Made by a program: the position numbers and the translations under genes | The notes under the pieces: generated by a model | Database searches by the model: none | Seen by the model: only the letters and a program-made list of their open reading frames with translations | Told to the model about the DNA's origin: nothing | Part shown: positions 37,607-47,539 of the stretch, piece after piece | Layout: the number at the start of each line of letters is the position of its first letter | Position numbering within the stretch: position 1 is the first letter of the stretch | NCBI RefSeq assembly: GCF_020622265.1 | Contig: NZ_JACNMQ010000004.1 | Span: 1-64,000, forward strand | Source of the DNA: Halomonas sp. M20 | GTDB lineage: Bacteria; Pseudomonadota; Gammaproteobacteria; Pseudomonadales; Halomonadaceae | Direction of reading: 5' to 3' | Length of the DNA stretch: 64,000 nt

Positions 37607-39289
37607 TCATCGTGACGATAGCGTTTTGTCTCCTTTGTCGTCACGCAGTTCGCGACGCAGCACCTTCCCTACATTGGTCTTGGGCAGTTCATCGCGAAAC
37701 TCGATCAACTTGGGTACCTTGTAGGCCGCCAGCTCCTTGCGGCACCAGGCACGTAGTGTCTCCGCGTCCAGGCTGGGTGTACGAGCGACCACGAAGAGCT
37801 TGATGGTTTCACCGTTGGTCTCATCCGGCACGCCGACAGCCGCCGCCTCGATCACCTCGGGATGGGCGACGACCACATCCTCAACTTCATTGGGATAGAC
37901 GTTGAAACCGGAGACGATAATCATATCCTTCTTGCGATCGACGATGCGGATATAGCCATCCTCTTGCAGCACCGCGACATCGCCGGTACGCAGCCAGCCT
38001 TCATCGTCGATTACCTTGGCGGTATCTTGCGGGCGCTGCCAGTAGCCTTTCATCACCTGAGGGCCTTTCACGCATAGCTCCCCTATCTCACCCAGAGGCA
38101 AACGCTTGTCATCCGCATCGATGACCATGACCGAGGTCCCCGACACCGGTTTGCCGATGGTGCCCAGCTGAATCGCCTCCGGCGGGTTGAAGGAGACGAT
38201 GGGCGAGGTCTCCGTCAGACCGTAGCCTTCGGTTACCGGGCAACCGGTCACCTCTTCCCAGCGCTTGGCCACCGCCTTGGTCAGCGCCATGCCGCCGGAA
38301 ATGGTCAACTTCAAGGCAGAAAAGTCCAGTGAGCGAAAGTCCTCGCGGTTGCACAAGGCGTTGAATAGGGTGTTGAGCCCCACGAAACCAGTGTATCGGA
38401 TCGACTTCAACGTCTTGATGAAGCCATCTATATCCCGTGGATTGGTAATCAGTACGGTGTGATTGCCCGTGTTCATCATCAGCATGCAATTAACGGTAAA
38501 GGTATAGATGTGATAGACCGGCAGCGGTGCCACGATGGTTTCGCTGCCCTCATTGAACACGCCCGACATCTGCACCCGGGCCTGCAGCATATTGGCGATC
38601 AGATTGGTATGGGTGAGCATCGCCCCCTTGGCAAGCCCCGTGGTGCCGCCGGTATATTGCAGTGCTGCGGTGTCCTCGGCATTACGAGGAACATCGCTGT
38701 GTTCAAGCCCATGGCCTTTCTCCAGAGCCTGACGAAAGCCGACATGGCCGGGCAGCGAATAGCGCGGCACCATTTTCTTGACGTGCTTGACCACGACATT
38801 GATCAGCTGGCGCTTGGGGAACCCATGCAGATCGCCAATCTCGGTGACTAGGACGTGCTCGATGTCCGTACGCTCGACAATGCGCTCCAGCTTGTCCGCG
38901 ACGTTGGCAAGAATGACGATCGCCTTGGCCCCGGAATCGCTGAACTGATGCTGCATCTCCCGCTCCGTATAGAGCGGATTGGTGTTGACCACCACCAGGC
39001 CAGCACGCAGTGCACCGAATACCGCTACGGGAAACTGCAGGACATTGGGCAACTGAATGGCAATCCGATCGCCGGGCTCGAGATCGGTTTCATGCTGCAG
39101 CCAGGCGGCAAAGTCCGCTGACAGACGCCCCAGCTCCTGGTAGGTCAGCACTTTTCCCATGCAACTGAAGGCAGGCTTGTCGGAAAAACGCTCGACCGAG
39201 GCATGAAAGATATCCATCACCGAGGTGTAGGCATCCATCCCCTCGAGCGGTGGACCGGACAGGATGGATTCAGTGGTGTGCTGGCTCAT
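37607..39289 (-). CDS. fadD: long-chain fatty acid-CoA ligase FadD
   Basis: 560 aa from the ATG at 39289, matching E. coli FadD (561 aa). An in-frame start at 39391 would add an unrelated 34-residue lead. AMP-binding loop YTGGTTGLAKGAMLTH at about 211-226; FadD linker/fatty-acyl signature GWLRTGDVAVLQEDGYIRIVDRKKDMIIV-type region at about 435-465; C-terminal Lys in PKTNVGKVLRREL. It activates long-chain fatty acids at the inner face of the membrane. Confidence 0.92.
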   Translation of the reverse strand: MSQHTTESILSGPPLEGMDAYTSVMDIFHASVERFSDKPAFSCMGKVLTYQELGRLSADFAAWLQHETDLEPGDRIAIQLPNVLQFPVAVFGALRAGLVVVNTNPLYTEREMQHQFSDSGAKAIVILANVADKLERIVERTDIEHVLVTEIGDLHGFPKRQLINVVVKHVKKMVPRYSLPGHVGFRQALEKGHGLEHSDVPRNAEDTAALQYTGGTTGLAKGAMLTHTNLIANMLQARVQMSGVFNEGSETIVAPLPVYHIYTFTVNCMLMMNTGNHTVLITNPRDIDGFIKTLKSIRYTGFVGLNTLFNALCNREDFRSLDFSALKLTISGGMALTKAVAKRWEEVTGCPVTEGYGLTETSPIVSFNPPEAIQLGTIGKPVSGTSVMVIDADDKRLPLGEIGELCVKGPQVMKGYWQRPQDTAKVIDDEGWLRTGDVAVLQEDGYIRIVDRKKDMIIVSGFNVYPNEVEDVVVAHPEVIEAAAVGVPDETNGETIKLFVVARTPSLDAETLRAWCRKELAAYKVPKLIEFRDELPKTNVGKVLRRELRDDKGDKTLSSR

Positions 39290-39455
39290 GGGCCACTCTC
39301 CGCATTTTTGTCGCTCGATAGCGATTTCTTGTTGTTGCCCCGACCGGCGGCACTTGAAAAGCGCATCTGGAGGAGCGTTAGCGTTTGGCATCAGACTAAC
39401 AGCGTCGACTACTTTAAAACACCCGCTTGAAACTAGGGTTTATATTCTGCCAGAT

Positions 39456-40244
39456 TTATACATCGGCAGCCGAGTAACGGGCCAGTACCTCCCCCTGGCG
39501 CCATACCAGCAACTCTCCCGGGTCCATTCGCTGCCATGCCTCGTTGTCGGTCAATGCCTCCGTAGCAATCACCGATACGATGTCATTGCAGGTCGTGTGC
39601 TCGACAAAATCGATCACCAGATCCGCATCGCGCAGCTGTGCTTTACCGAAGGGGGCTCGCCGGGTGATATGGACGAGCTTCGTCGAACAGAAACAGTAAA
39701 GACGCTGACCGTCGGAAAGGAGCAGATTGAATACGCCTAGGGTTCTCAACCGTTCACACAACCGGTGAAGGGCCGCCCACAACAGCCTCGGTTCTTCCGG
39801 TGGCTCGGGAAATTGCTGGCGCAGTTCGCCTAGCAGCCAGCAGAACGCATGTTCGCTGTCGGTACTGCCCACCGGGCGATAGAACGATAATTCGAGTGTT
39901 TGCCAATCTTCGAGCTGGCCATTGTGGGCATAGCACCACTGGCGCCCCCACATCTCCCGGGTATAGGGATGAGTGTTGGCCAGACCGACTGCTCCGACGT
40001 TGGCCTGACGAATATGACTGATCACGATGTTCGACTTGATCGGATAGTCGCAGATCAAGCGGGCGATGGGGGATGCGGAGGAAGGGTGAGGATCCCGAAA
40101 CTCGCGATATCCCCCCTGTTCATAAAAGGCAATGCCCCAGCCGTCGCCGTGGGGGCCGGTGTCGCCGCCCCGACGCAGGAAACCGCTGAAACTGAAACAG
40201 ATATCCGTAGGTACGTTGGCACTCATGCCAAGCAATTCACACAT
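39456..40244 (-). CDS. class II glutamine amidotransferase, YafJ family
   Basis: 262 aa from the ATG at 40244; the in-frame region upstream overlaps the VWA gene and is not family-like. Cys2 (MCELLGMSA) is the N-terminal nucleophile once Met1 is removed. The Ntn-hydrolase blocks GDGWGIAFYE and NTHPYTREMWGRQWCYAHNGQL follow. It hydrolyses glutamine to ammonia, but the acceptor of YafJ proteins is not established. Its start is 8 bases inside the upstream VWA gene, so the two are co-translated. Confidence 0.85.
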   Translation of the reverse strand: MCELLGMSANVPTDICFSFSGFLRRGGDTGPHGDGWGIAFYEQGGYREFRDPHPSSASPIARLICDYPIKSNIVISHIRQANVGAVGLANTHPYTREMWGRQWCYAHNGQLEDWQTLELSFYRPVGSTDSEHAFCWLLGELRQQFPEPPEEPRLLWAALHRLCERLRTLGVFNLLLSDGQRLYCFCSTKLVHITRRAPFGKAQLRDADLVIDFVEHTTCNDIVSVIATEALTDNEAWQRMDPGELLVWRQGEVLARYSAADV

Positions 40245-42042
40245 GCGGCTCCTCTCTTTGATGACGATGCCGGTGAGTGGCGCGGCGCCGCCATACCGCA
40301 ATGATACACAGCAAAACGATGCCAGCGGCAATCGCCAGCCAGGCCGCAGGGTCGTCGTAATGTTCCCGCACCAGACGCGGCACCGTGTTGGCGATACGGC
40401 TTAGCTTCGTGTTGAGTTTTTCCGCAAGGGAAGCATCTGACTTGGCGTCAATGGGGGCCTGTTCCATACGCTCACCGCTAAGCCCCTGGCGATCCAGACT
40501 GGCATCACCCAAACCTCTGCGCGCGTCGTCATTGAGGATCAACACCGGTAATTCGAGCACGCGAGTTTCACTACCCAAGGTTGCGGTGGCCGTCAAACGA
40601 AGCGGCAGCGAGATATCCGGATCAAGCTCCGGGAGCTCGATACGCCACTGCGTCGAGTCGACGGTAACCACGGGGAGCTCTTTACCTTGCAGCTGTGCTT
40701 TTATACGCGTGTTGTCATCGCTTAGAAGCGGGTATTCGCCTTGCAGCTTGACCCTGGTGGCGGGCTGATCGACCTGGGCGCTGACCGCTGGCAGTACGTT
40801 GACCGCTTGCTGACGCAAACGCTGAAAACCTTCACTGCTCGCTATCAACGACAATCGAGCGTTACCGACGAAATCCGGCGCGGGCAGACTCCCTGAAAAA
40901 TGCCCGTTGTCGGAGGTCAGTTGTACCGAGCGAACGGTTTGCCCTTGCGCGTTTGCAAGCTCGGCACGAAGCGTCAGGTCGGCGGGCTTGCCATCCGGTT
41001 TTTGGAGAGCGCCTTGCCCTTCCACCCAGGCTTCGAGCCGAGTGACGAAATCCATGTAGAGCTCCGTGGGCAATTCGGCGCTGCGCAGAGACAGGGATGA
41101 ATCGATATTGATACGGCTACCCTTTCCGATGGGGCCGTCGATGCGCCACTGCCCTGACTCGGGTTCAGGCACGGTGATGATATCGAAGCGATTCTGCGTC
41201 TGCCATTGAACGCTATCCGGGTGATCGTCGGCGGTATAACGCTCGCCATTGGGGCCGATCAGCGTCAACTGCGATGCACCAGGACCATGAAACAGAAGGG
41301 CTGAGAAGCCGTCAACTTGTCCATCGATTGCAAAATGGCCATCTTCCAGAGGCACTTGATCGACGGGAAAAATACGATCGACCACGTCCAGGAAGGCACG
41401 TAACAATGCCTCGGGGGTTTCAGCAACCACGGCAAGCCCGCCCGTCTTGCCCGCCATTTGCCGCGCCAGGGACTGATCCACGTCCGGCGAGAAGGCAATG
41501 GTATGAATGACGACGCCCTCCTTGGCGAGCCTGGGAATCAGCTCGTTCAACAATCGCTTGCGAGAGGCGGCATCCTGTTGGCGTTTGTCGTTGCCATTGG
41601 CGGGAATATCGACGACGCCATCGGTGAACAGAATCAAATTTCGTCTTGTTCCATTCGCGCCGGCCTGGACGGTTTCCCGTACCGCACGCTCAATATCGGT
41701 GAACTGCTGATAATTGGACAGCTCGGGCTTGAGCGCCAACGCCCGTTGGCGCCAAGCTGAGTCGACGGTCGAGGCTGGCAGCGGGTTGTTCACCTCGCTC
41801 CCGAACGTCCATAGCCCGCCTGTAACGCCCGAGGGTAGCAGAGAGACCAATAACTCGAGCGCGCTATTCCCCAACCGGTTGGGATCGTTTTGTTTCATGC
41901 TACCGGATACATCGACTACCAGGCGCACGTCGGCATCGTCGCTCTTTTCGACGCCGCTTCCGTTTTTTTCCTGAGCCCAGCTACCAGAGCCCTCGAGCAG
42001 GAAGAACATCAACATTCCGGCAACCAGTACGCGCATTGTCAT
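40237..42042 (-). CDS. VWA-domain membrane protein
   Basis: 601 aa. A signal peptide or anchor (about 1-23) is followed by a von Willebrand A domain (about 38-215) with an intact metal site, DVSGS (44-48), and FTDGV further on. A long beta-rich region comes next (about 230-500), then one transmembrane segment (about 565-583) and a basic, His-rich tail facing the cytoplasm. The VWA part would be periplasmic. The layout resembles a conserved VWA family in gammaproteobacteria (possibly TIGR03503), of unknown function. It overlaps the amidotransferase gene downstream by 8 bases and follows a small membrane protein gene by 7 bases. Confidence 0.78.
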   Translation of the reverse strand: MTMRVLVAGMLMFFLLEGSGSWAQEKNGSGVEKSDDADVRLVVDVSGSMKQNDPNRLGNSALELLVSLLPSGVTGGLWTFGSEVNNPLPASTVDSAWRQRALALKPELSNYQQFTDIERAVRETVQAGANGTRRNLILFTDGVVDIPANGNDKRQQDAASRKRLLNELIPRLAKEGVVIHTIAFSPDVDQSLARQMAGKTGGLAVVAETPEALLRAFLDVVDRIFPVDQVPLEDGHFAIDGQVDGFSALLFHGPGASQLTLIGPNGERYTADDHPDSVQWQTQNRFDIITVPEPESGQWRIDGPIGKGSRINIDSSLSLRSAELPTELYMDFVTRLEAWVEGQGALQKPDGKPADLTLRAELANAQGQTVRSVQLTSDNGHFSGSLPAPDFVGNARLSLIASSEGFQRLRQQAVNVLPAVSAQVDQPATRVKLQGEYPLLSDDNTRIKAQLQGKELPVVTVDSTQWRIELPELDPDISLPLRLTATATLGSETRVLELPVLILNDDARRGLGDASLDRQGLSGERMEQAPIDAKSDASLAEKLNTKLSRIANTVPRLVREHYDDPAAWLAIAAGIVLLCIIAVWRRRATHRHRHQREEPHV

Positions 42043-42049
42043 CGTCCTC

Positions 42050-42481
42050 TCAACTCACCACCGGGTCCCGCCGTGGCGAAGAAGTGGCCTGCGCGGGATT
42101 CTGCCCATCGTGTCGTTGCTCCGCGCCTGAAGAGCGTTGACGCAACCATCCCCATAGCAAGGCGCCTAACGCGATTCCCAGCCCGGCCCCTAATAACAGC
42201 AACACCAGTGCGCTGCCAAACGTCTTCGATGCATTCTGTAAAAACGCAACCCCGCTCACGACCACCGCCGGCGCCAGGCCTTCGTGGGCCGCTTGACCCT
42301 CGACGCGAGACAGCGTGAACCCGGCAGGCATCCACAATACGCCTGCCACCAGCCCCGTGATCGCGAACCGTGGCAACCGGGGCAGCCAGCGAATCCCGAG
42401 GTAGCCAGTCACTAGTACAAACAGCGACAATGCAAGATAACTCAGCCATAGCAATGGCATGGAATCGGATATCAACATCAC
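42050..42481 (-). CDS. small membrane protein of unknown function
   Basis: 143 aa from the GTG at 42481, or 142 from the ATG at 42478; AGGA lies 6 bases before the former. I do not recognise the family. Three hydrophobic segments are visible (about 8-30, 41-56, 94-113), then a hydrophilic tail rich in Gln, Arg and Ser. It lies 7 bases before the VWA gene and is probably co-transcribed with it. It is divergent from oligopeptidase B. Confidence 0.65.
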   Translation of the reverse strand: MMLISDSMPLLWLSYLALSLFVLVTGYLGIRWLPRLPRFAITGLVAGVLWMPAGFTLSRVEGQAAHEGLAPAVVVSGVAFLQNASKTFGSALVLLLLGAGLGIALGALLWGWLRQRSSGAEQRHDGQNPAQATSSPRRDPVVS

Positions 42482-42527
42482 TCTATTTCCTTGTCCTGAA
42501 CTCGTTGATCATGGTACACCGCACCCA

Positions 42528-44585
42528 ATGAAAGCACAGCCGCCGATTAGCCCTTCGCACCGCTCGCCTATCACGCACTTCAAACGCAACGATGATCCTC
42601 ATTGGCATTGGCTCGAAAATCGCGACGATGCCCAGGTCATCGATTTCCTCGAACAGGTCAATGCCCAGTGCGCCCAGTGGTTGTCGCCACTCGAACCTCT
42701 GATCGAGGATCTTTACCGAGGGCATCTGTCCCGGCGAGAACTGGCGGTTTCCAGCCTGAAAACTCCGCTGGAGCGCTTTACCTACTGGAGCGAAACCGCC
42801 GCGGACGCGGATTATTCACACTGGTGGCGCCATCCCAACGATGATGATACCGCCAGACAGTCGGTGCTCGATCTTGAAGCAAGAGCCACGGAACAGCCCT
42901 TTTTCGAGCTTGGGGATCTGGCCATCTCACCGGATGAAACCTTGATTGCCTGGACCGAGGACACTCAAGGGAACGAATACTTCGATCTTTATCTGCGTCA
43001 GTTGCCGAATGGCGCACCGCGCAAACTCTTGAGCGACATCGGTCCGGAACTGGTCTGGGCAGAGGATGATCGCACGCTCTTGTATACCCGCTACGATGCG
43101 ACTCAGCGCCCCGCCAGCGTCTGGTGTTTCATGCTGGACACCCAGAATTCACAGCGGATCTTCGAAGAGAGCGATACCGAGTTCTGGGTCGGCATGGGCA
43201 AAACCCGCTCACGCCGATGGCTGGTACTGGAAACTGCCTCGAAGGACACCTCGGAGTGCCACCTGATCCCCGCTCACGCGCCGGCAACACCGCCCCGCTG
43301 CGTAAAACCCCGGGAAAGCGGCGTGGAGTATGGCATCGATCATCGCCCGGGCCACTTCTATATTCTGCACAATCGCGAAGCGCCCCACTTTCGGCTCGAT
43401 GTAGCCCCGGAAGACGACCCCGATCAGTGGCACCCCTTGTTGTCCCACCGCCAGACCCACACCCTGGAAGACATCGATGCCTTCGAGTGGGGCCTGGTGA
43501 TCGCGGAACGCGACCACCATGAAGCACAGATGCAACTTCGGGTCATGATATTCGATTCTCGCCATGTGCTTGGTCAGGATTATCGCCTGCCGCTGCCGGA
43601 GTCGCCCTGCAGCCTGATGCTGGGAGATACGCCGGATTTCGACGCACGCAAACTGCGGTTGCACGAAGAGTCTTTCACATTGCCGCCCCGCTGGATCGAA
43701 CACGACCTGGACAATGGCGAGCGCCGCCTGCTCAAGGCCATGCCAATCCATGGCGATCTGCTCCCGGATCAACTGGTCTCCCGGCGACTATGGGCAACGG
43801 CTTCGGATGGTGAACGCATTCCGGTGTCAATCGTGGCCCGCAGGGATTTACTCGGCAAGAAACCACTGCCGACCCTGCTGTACGGCTATGGCGCCTATGG
43901 CGAGGTGCTCGACCCCTGGTTTTCGGTTTCTCGCCTGGAGCTTTTATCCCGAGGCGTGGCCTTTGCGGTGGCCCACGTTCGCGGTGGCGGCGATCGCGGC
44001 GAACCCTGGTATCTGGCCGGTAAGCTCGAGCACAAGGAGAACAGCTTTCACGACTTCCTGGCGACTCGTGACGCGCTGGTAGAGGCAGACCTGGCGGACG
44101 GTGAGCGTATTGCCGCCTATGGCGCCAGCGCAGGCGGCCTGCTGGTAGGGGCCAGTCTCAATCTCGACCCTGAGGCATTTTGTGCCGCGGTTCTCGATGT
44201 GCCCTTCGTCGATGTACTGCGCACCATGGAAAATCCGGATCTACCCCTGACCACCGCGGAATATACCGAATGGGGCAACCCTGAGGAGCCGGAGGCTCGG
44301 CGGCGCATACGCGCATACTCGCCCCTGGACAATCTGACGACTCAGCCCTACCCGGCAGTGTTCCTGCAAGGCAGCTGGCACGATTCACGGGTACCCTATT
44401 GGGAGCCGGCCAAGCTCTATGCACGTTTGACGGAAATGGATACTGCGCGAGGGCCGGTACTGCTGCACACCGACATGGAAGCAGGTCATGGAGGCGCGTC
44501 CGGCCGCTTCAAGGCATGGCGGGACAATGCACGTCAGGATGGGTTCATTCTTTGGGCTCTGGGATTGGTAAAAACGGCTGTTTGA
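42528..44585 (+). CDS. ptrB: oligopeptidase B (S9A serine peptidase)
   Basis: 685 aa from the ATG at 42528, equal to E. coli PtrB (686 aa); an ATG at 42459 would overlap the divergent gene. N-terminal seven-bladed propeller (about 70-400) and C-terminal alpha/beta hydrolase with the nucleophile in GASAGG, Asp in SWHDSRVPYWEP and His in EAGHGGASGR. It cleaves small peptides after Arg or Lys in the cytoplasm. It overlaps no neighbour. No clear ribosome site. Confidence 0.9.
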   Translation: MKAQPPISPSHRSPITHFKRNDDPHWHWLENRDDAQVIDFLEQVNAQCAQWLSPLEPLIEDLYRGHLSRRELAVSSLKTPLERFTYWSETAADADYSHWWRHPNDDDTARQSVLDLEARATEQPFFELGDLAISPDETLIAWTEDTQGNEYFDLYLRQLPNGAPRKLLSDIGPELVWAEDDRTLLYTRYDATQRPASVWCFMLDTQNSQRIFEESDTEFWVGMGKTRSRRWLVLETASKDTSECHLIPAHAPATPPRCVKPRESGVEYGIDHRPGHFYILHNREAPHFRLDVAPEDDPDQWHPLLSHRQTHTLEDIDAFEWGLVIAERDHHEAQMQLRVMIFDSRHVLGQDYRLPLPESPCSLMLGDTPDFDARKLRLHEESFTLPPRWIEHDLDNGERRLLKAMPIHGDLLPDQLVSRRLWATASDGERIPVSIVARRDLLGKKPLPTLLYGYGAYGEVLDPWFSVSRLELLSRGVAFAVAHVRGGGDRGEPWYLAGKLEHKENSFHDFLATRDALVEADLADGERIAAYGASAGGLLVGASLNLDPEAFCAAVLDVPFVDVLRTMENPDLPLTTAEYTEWGNPEEPEARRRIRAYSPLDNLTTQPYPAVFLQGSWHDSRVPYWEPAKLYARLTEMDTARGPVLLHTDMEAGHGGASGRFKAWRDNARQDGFILWALGLVKTAV

Positions 44586-44603
44586 GCCAAGAAGTTGCAG
44601 CCT

Positions 44604-45053
44604 TCAGTCTTCGCAGGGCAGTACGGCGATGATGTGGTCTTCCCATCTGTCCTCGGGTACATCGCGCTCGGAAACGGCAAAATCGGCAACGCTGATACGA
44701 GCGCGGTGCACACTTTGGGGATCCCCGGAAACTAGAGGATGCCAATCCGCCAGGCCTCGTCCTTCATGAAGCCGGCGATAGGCGCAGGAGTCCGGCAGCC
44801 AATGAAACTCCCGCAGGGTCTGTAGATTCATCTGGGTGCAGGCGGGTACGCGGGCGAAACGATGGGTGTAATCCTGACAACGGCATTGCCGGGTATCGAG
44901 CAGTTTGCAGGCGACGTCCAAGGTGAGGACCTCGCCGCTGTCTTCATCCTCGAGCTTTATCAGACAGCAGCGCCCACAGCCATCGCATAGCGCCTCCCAC
45001 TCCTGGTGATCCATTTCTTCCAGAGAGAAGCGTTCCCAGAAACGGTTGCGCAT
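44604..45053 (-). CDS. YcgN-family Cys-cluster protein (UPF0260)
   Basis: 149 aa, the size of E. coli YcgN. The N-terminal CDGCGRCC (about 24-31) and a later CRCQDY form the metal-binding Cys cluster of the CxxCxxCC family. Function is unknown; a zinc or iron-sulfur site is likely. It follows ycgL on the minus strand with 23 bases between. The same order is found in Enterobacteria, where the two are neighbours. Confidence 0.85.
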   Translation of the reverse strand: MRNRFWERFSLEEMDHQEWEALCDGCGRCCLIKLEDEDSGEVLTLDVACKLLDTRQCRCQDYTHRFARVPACTQMNLQTLREFHWLPDSCAYRRLHEGRGLADWHPLVSGDPQSVHRARISVADFAVSERDVPEDRWEDHIIAVLPCED

Positions 45054-45076
45054 ATCGCCTCCTGATTACGACTATA

Positions 45077-45367
45077 TCAGTACCGCGCTTCGGTAGGCGT
45101 GCGATACAAATCAAGTAGATATTCCTCCTTGGCCGGAGGCAGTTGAAAATAGAAGCCCTTTTCATCGATGGCTTGCATTATCCGGGCAGCGTCCACGCGA
45201 GCCAGTTTCTTGTCTTCACTGAGCAACAGCGTCATGACGGATATGGGCTTGCCGAAACCCTCGAGTAGCGCCTCCGGCACGTCGACGAGACCTCTGGCCT
45301 TATCGACATACAGATACATCTCCTCCTTGCGCGAACTCTTGAACACCTCACACAACAATCTGTGCAT
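45077..45367 (-). CDS. YcgL-domain protein
   Basis: 96 aa, matching the YcgL family: FKSSRKEEMYLYVDKARG near the N-terminus and FYFQLPPAKEEYLL towards the end. Small cytoplasmic protein of unknown function. Its ATG shares a base with the stop of rnd (TGATG), so the two are translationally coupled. Confidence 0.87.
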   Translation of the reverse strand: MHRLLCEVFKSSRKEEMYLYVDKARGLVDVPEALLEGFGKPISVMTLLLSEDKKLARVDAARIMQAIDEKGFYFQLPPAKEEYLLDLYRTPTEARY

Positions 45368-46533
45368 CAGTCACTCCTCGCAGCATGACAATCAACCCGA
45401 CTATCGCATAGCGCATGCTCGAAGGAGTCGTTGAGCAATTCACCCCGCCACCCGGAGGGCAGCGGCAATGGCAAGTGTTTCATATCCGCAATCACCAACT
45501 CCTCGAGCTGGCGGCGGCGTGCCAGTATCTCCGCAGCGATCCCGAGCTGCCGTGCCTTGTCGCTGACGACCTGCTTGAGCGCCTTGAGCCGACGCTTGAA
45601 AGGCCCGGTCAGCGGTGAAGGCAGCGCTTCCGGGAGCTGCTGCGGTGAAAGACCCGCCGTGTTGCTGACTATCGACAACAACATATCCCCTTCGCGCTTG
45701 ACCATTGTCGGTTTGACACCCTCGACGGAGGCCAACTCGTAGCGATTGCGCGGTTGGGCATCCGCAATTGCGAACAGAACCTTGTCACTGACCAGCCAGT
45801 TGCGTGGCATGTTGCGCTCTCGAACCTCTGCTTCCCGCCAGAGGGTCAGCTGTCGGTAGGTTGCCGTCGCCCGTGGTTTGAGACGCCATAGTTGGCGATT
45901 GCGGCGATACCACTCGTTGTCTTCAGCCGGATCACGGCCTGCCTGGGCCACCAGCGTGGCACAATCCGCTTCGAGCCATTCCAGGCGACCCTGCTTCATT
46001 AGTGCTTCACGCTGCTGAGGCCAGATGATGGGTAGATACGCCACATCCAAAGCCGCGTAGCGACACTGCGCTTCGCTGAGCGGTCGTTCCAGCCAATCGG
46101 AACGGGTTTCGTCCTTGGCCAGCACATCGCCAGTCCAGTACTCCACCAGGCGCTGATAGCTCATGGCCGCATCTTCGCCCAGTAGCGCTTGAGCCAGCTG
46201 CGTATCGATCAACGGTGCTACCGGCACACCGGCCCAATTGGACAACACTTCCAGATCCTCGCCGCAGGCATGCAGCAGCTTGAGCGGCCCTTCCGGCCCC
46301 AGTAGTCGCAAGAGTGCCGTATTGGGCTCCAGCGCCTGAGGATCGATGAGATACACCTCGTTTCCAGCACTCAACTGGATAAGGGCGGGTATAGGGTGAA
46401 AACTGGATTCTCGAATGAACTCGGTGTCCAGTGCCAGAAAGCGTGCCTCGGCAAGCGTACCGCATGCCTGTTCGAGAGCAGCCGGGGTATCGATCCAATG
46501 TAATGCAGGAGTTAGGGCGGGGGTTAGCGACAT
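45367..46533 (-). CDS. rnd: ribonuclease D
   Basis: 388 aa (E. coli 375). The DEDD 3'-5' exonuclease domain begins with LALDTEFIRESSF (about 33-45, holding the first Asp and Glu). The later Tyr-Asp motif appears as CRYAALDVAYL (about 161-171). HRDC domains fill the rest. It trims the 3' ends of tRNA and other small RNAs. It lies downstream of recR by 45 bases in the same direction and overlaps ycgL by one base. Confidence 0.92.
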   Translation of the reverse strand: MSLTPALTPALHWIDTPAALEQACGTLAEARFLALDTEFIRESSFHPIPALIQLSAGNEVYLIDPQALEPNTALLRLLGPEGPLKLLHACGEDLEVLSNWAGVPVAPLIDTQLAQALLGEDAAMSYQRLVEYWTGDVLAKDETRSDWLERPLSEAQCRYAALDVAYLPIIWPQQREALMKQGRLEWLEADCATLVAQAGRDPAEDNEWYRRNRQLWRLKPRATATYRQLTLWREAEVRERNMPRNWLVSDKVLFAIADAQPRNRYELASVEGVKPTMVKREGDMLLSIVSNTAGLSPQQLPEALPSPLTGPFKRRLKALKQVVSDKARQLGIAAEILARRRQLEELVIADMKHLPLPLPSGWRGELLNDSFEHALCDSRVDCHAARSD

Positions 46534-46578
46534 GGTGACTTCAGTTATCTATTGAATACTTGTTGTGGATGGGGCGAA

Positions 46579-47184
46579 TCATTCACTGCCAAAGGGCAGA
46601 CGGCCATTGAAGGCACGACTCAGCGTACCGCCATCGACATACTCCAATTCACCGCCCATGGGCACTCCATAGGCCAGCCGCGACAGGCGTATGCCCCGTT
46701 CACGCAACTGTTCGGCAATATAGTGTGCCGTGGCCTCGCCTTCGATGGTCGGATTGGTCGCAAGAATGACCTCTTCGACTCCCCCTTCATCGAGACGACC
46801 ATCGAGTCGGTCGAGCCCGATGTCTTCAGGGCCTATGCCATCGAGAGGGGAAAGATGACCATGTAGGACATAGTACTGCCCACGATACCCCCCTGCTTCT
46901 TCGATGGCGAGCATGTCCGCAGGCGATTCGACAACGCACAGCAGAGCCTCGTCTCGGCGGGAGCTGCTGCACAGCGCGCAGATGCTCTCTTCCGTGAGAG
47001 TCCGGCAGCGCTGGCAATAGCCAACTTCCGCGAGTGCGCGCCCCAGCACCTCCGTCAACCGTTGCCCACCCTCGCGATCCCGCTCCAGTAGATGCAGCGC
47101 CATGCGCTGGGCGGTCTTGGGCCCTACCCCGGGAAGTACCCTGAGGGTTTCCAGCAGTCGGTCGACCAGCGGCGAAAACCCCAT
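46579..47184 (-). CDS. recR: recombination mediator protein RecR
   Basis: 201 aa, same as E. coli RecR. Zinc-finger cysteines CQRC...CALC at about 57-72, followed by the Toprim domain ([16 protein letters not shown], about 81-96). It works with RecO and RecF to load RecA onto gaps. Its start shares a base with the ybaB stop (TGATG or ATGA type overlap at 47184), giving the conserved dnaX-ybaB-recR order. Confidence 0.95.
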   Translation of the reverse strand: MGFSPLVDRLLETLRVLPGVGPKTAQRMALHLLERDREGGQRLTEVLGRALAEVGYCQRCRTLTEESICALCSSSRRDEALLCVVESPADMLAIEEAGGYRGQYYVLHGHLSPLDGIGPEDIGLDRLDGRLDEGGVEEVILATNPTIEGEATAHYIAEQLRERGIRLSRLAYGVPMGGELEYVDGGTLSRAFNGRLPFGSE

Positions 47185-47510
47185 TAAAACGGCATCTTGA
47201 AGCCGGGAGGTAGATTCAAACCGGAAGTGGCCTCTTCCATCTTGGCCTTGGAGGCGCTTTCGACCTTGCGCACTGCATCGTTGACCGCGGCGGCAAGGAG
47301 ATCCTCGAGCATCTCCTTGTCCTCTTCCATGAGCGAAGGATCGATCTCGACCTTGCTCACGTCATGGCGCCCATTCATGGTGACCTTGATCATGCCAGCG
47401 CCGGCTTCACCGAGCACTTCGGCCTGGGCGATCTCTTCCTGCACCTGCTGCATCTTTTCCTGCATTTCCTGGGCCTGCTTCATCAGGTTGCCCATTCCGC
47501 CCTTGAACAT
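47184..47510 (-). CDS. ybaB: YbaB/EbfC nucleoid-associated protein
   Basis: 108 aa, as in E. coli (109 aa). N-terminal Met- and Gln-rich helix ([19 protein letters not shown]), then the [21 protein letters not shown] core. It is a small DNA-binding protein that forms dimers. Directly between dnaX and recR, overlapping recR. Confidence 0.94.
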   Translation of the reverse strand: MFKGGMGNLMKQAQEMQEKMQQVQEEIAQAEVLGEAGAGMIKVTMNGRHDVSKVEIDPSLMEEDKEMLEDLLAAAVNDAVRKVESASKAKMEEATSGLNLPPGFKMPF

Positions 47511-47539
47511 GTTGTTACCTCTATGCGTTGTTTATGGAG

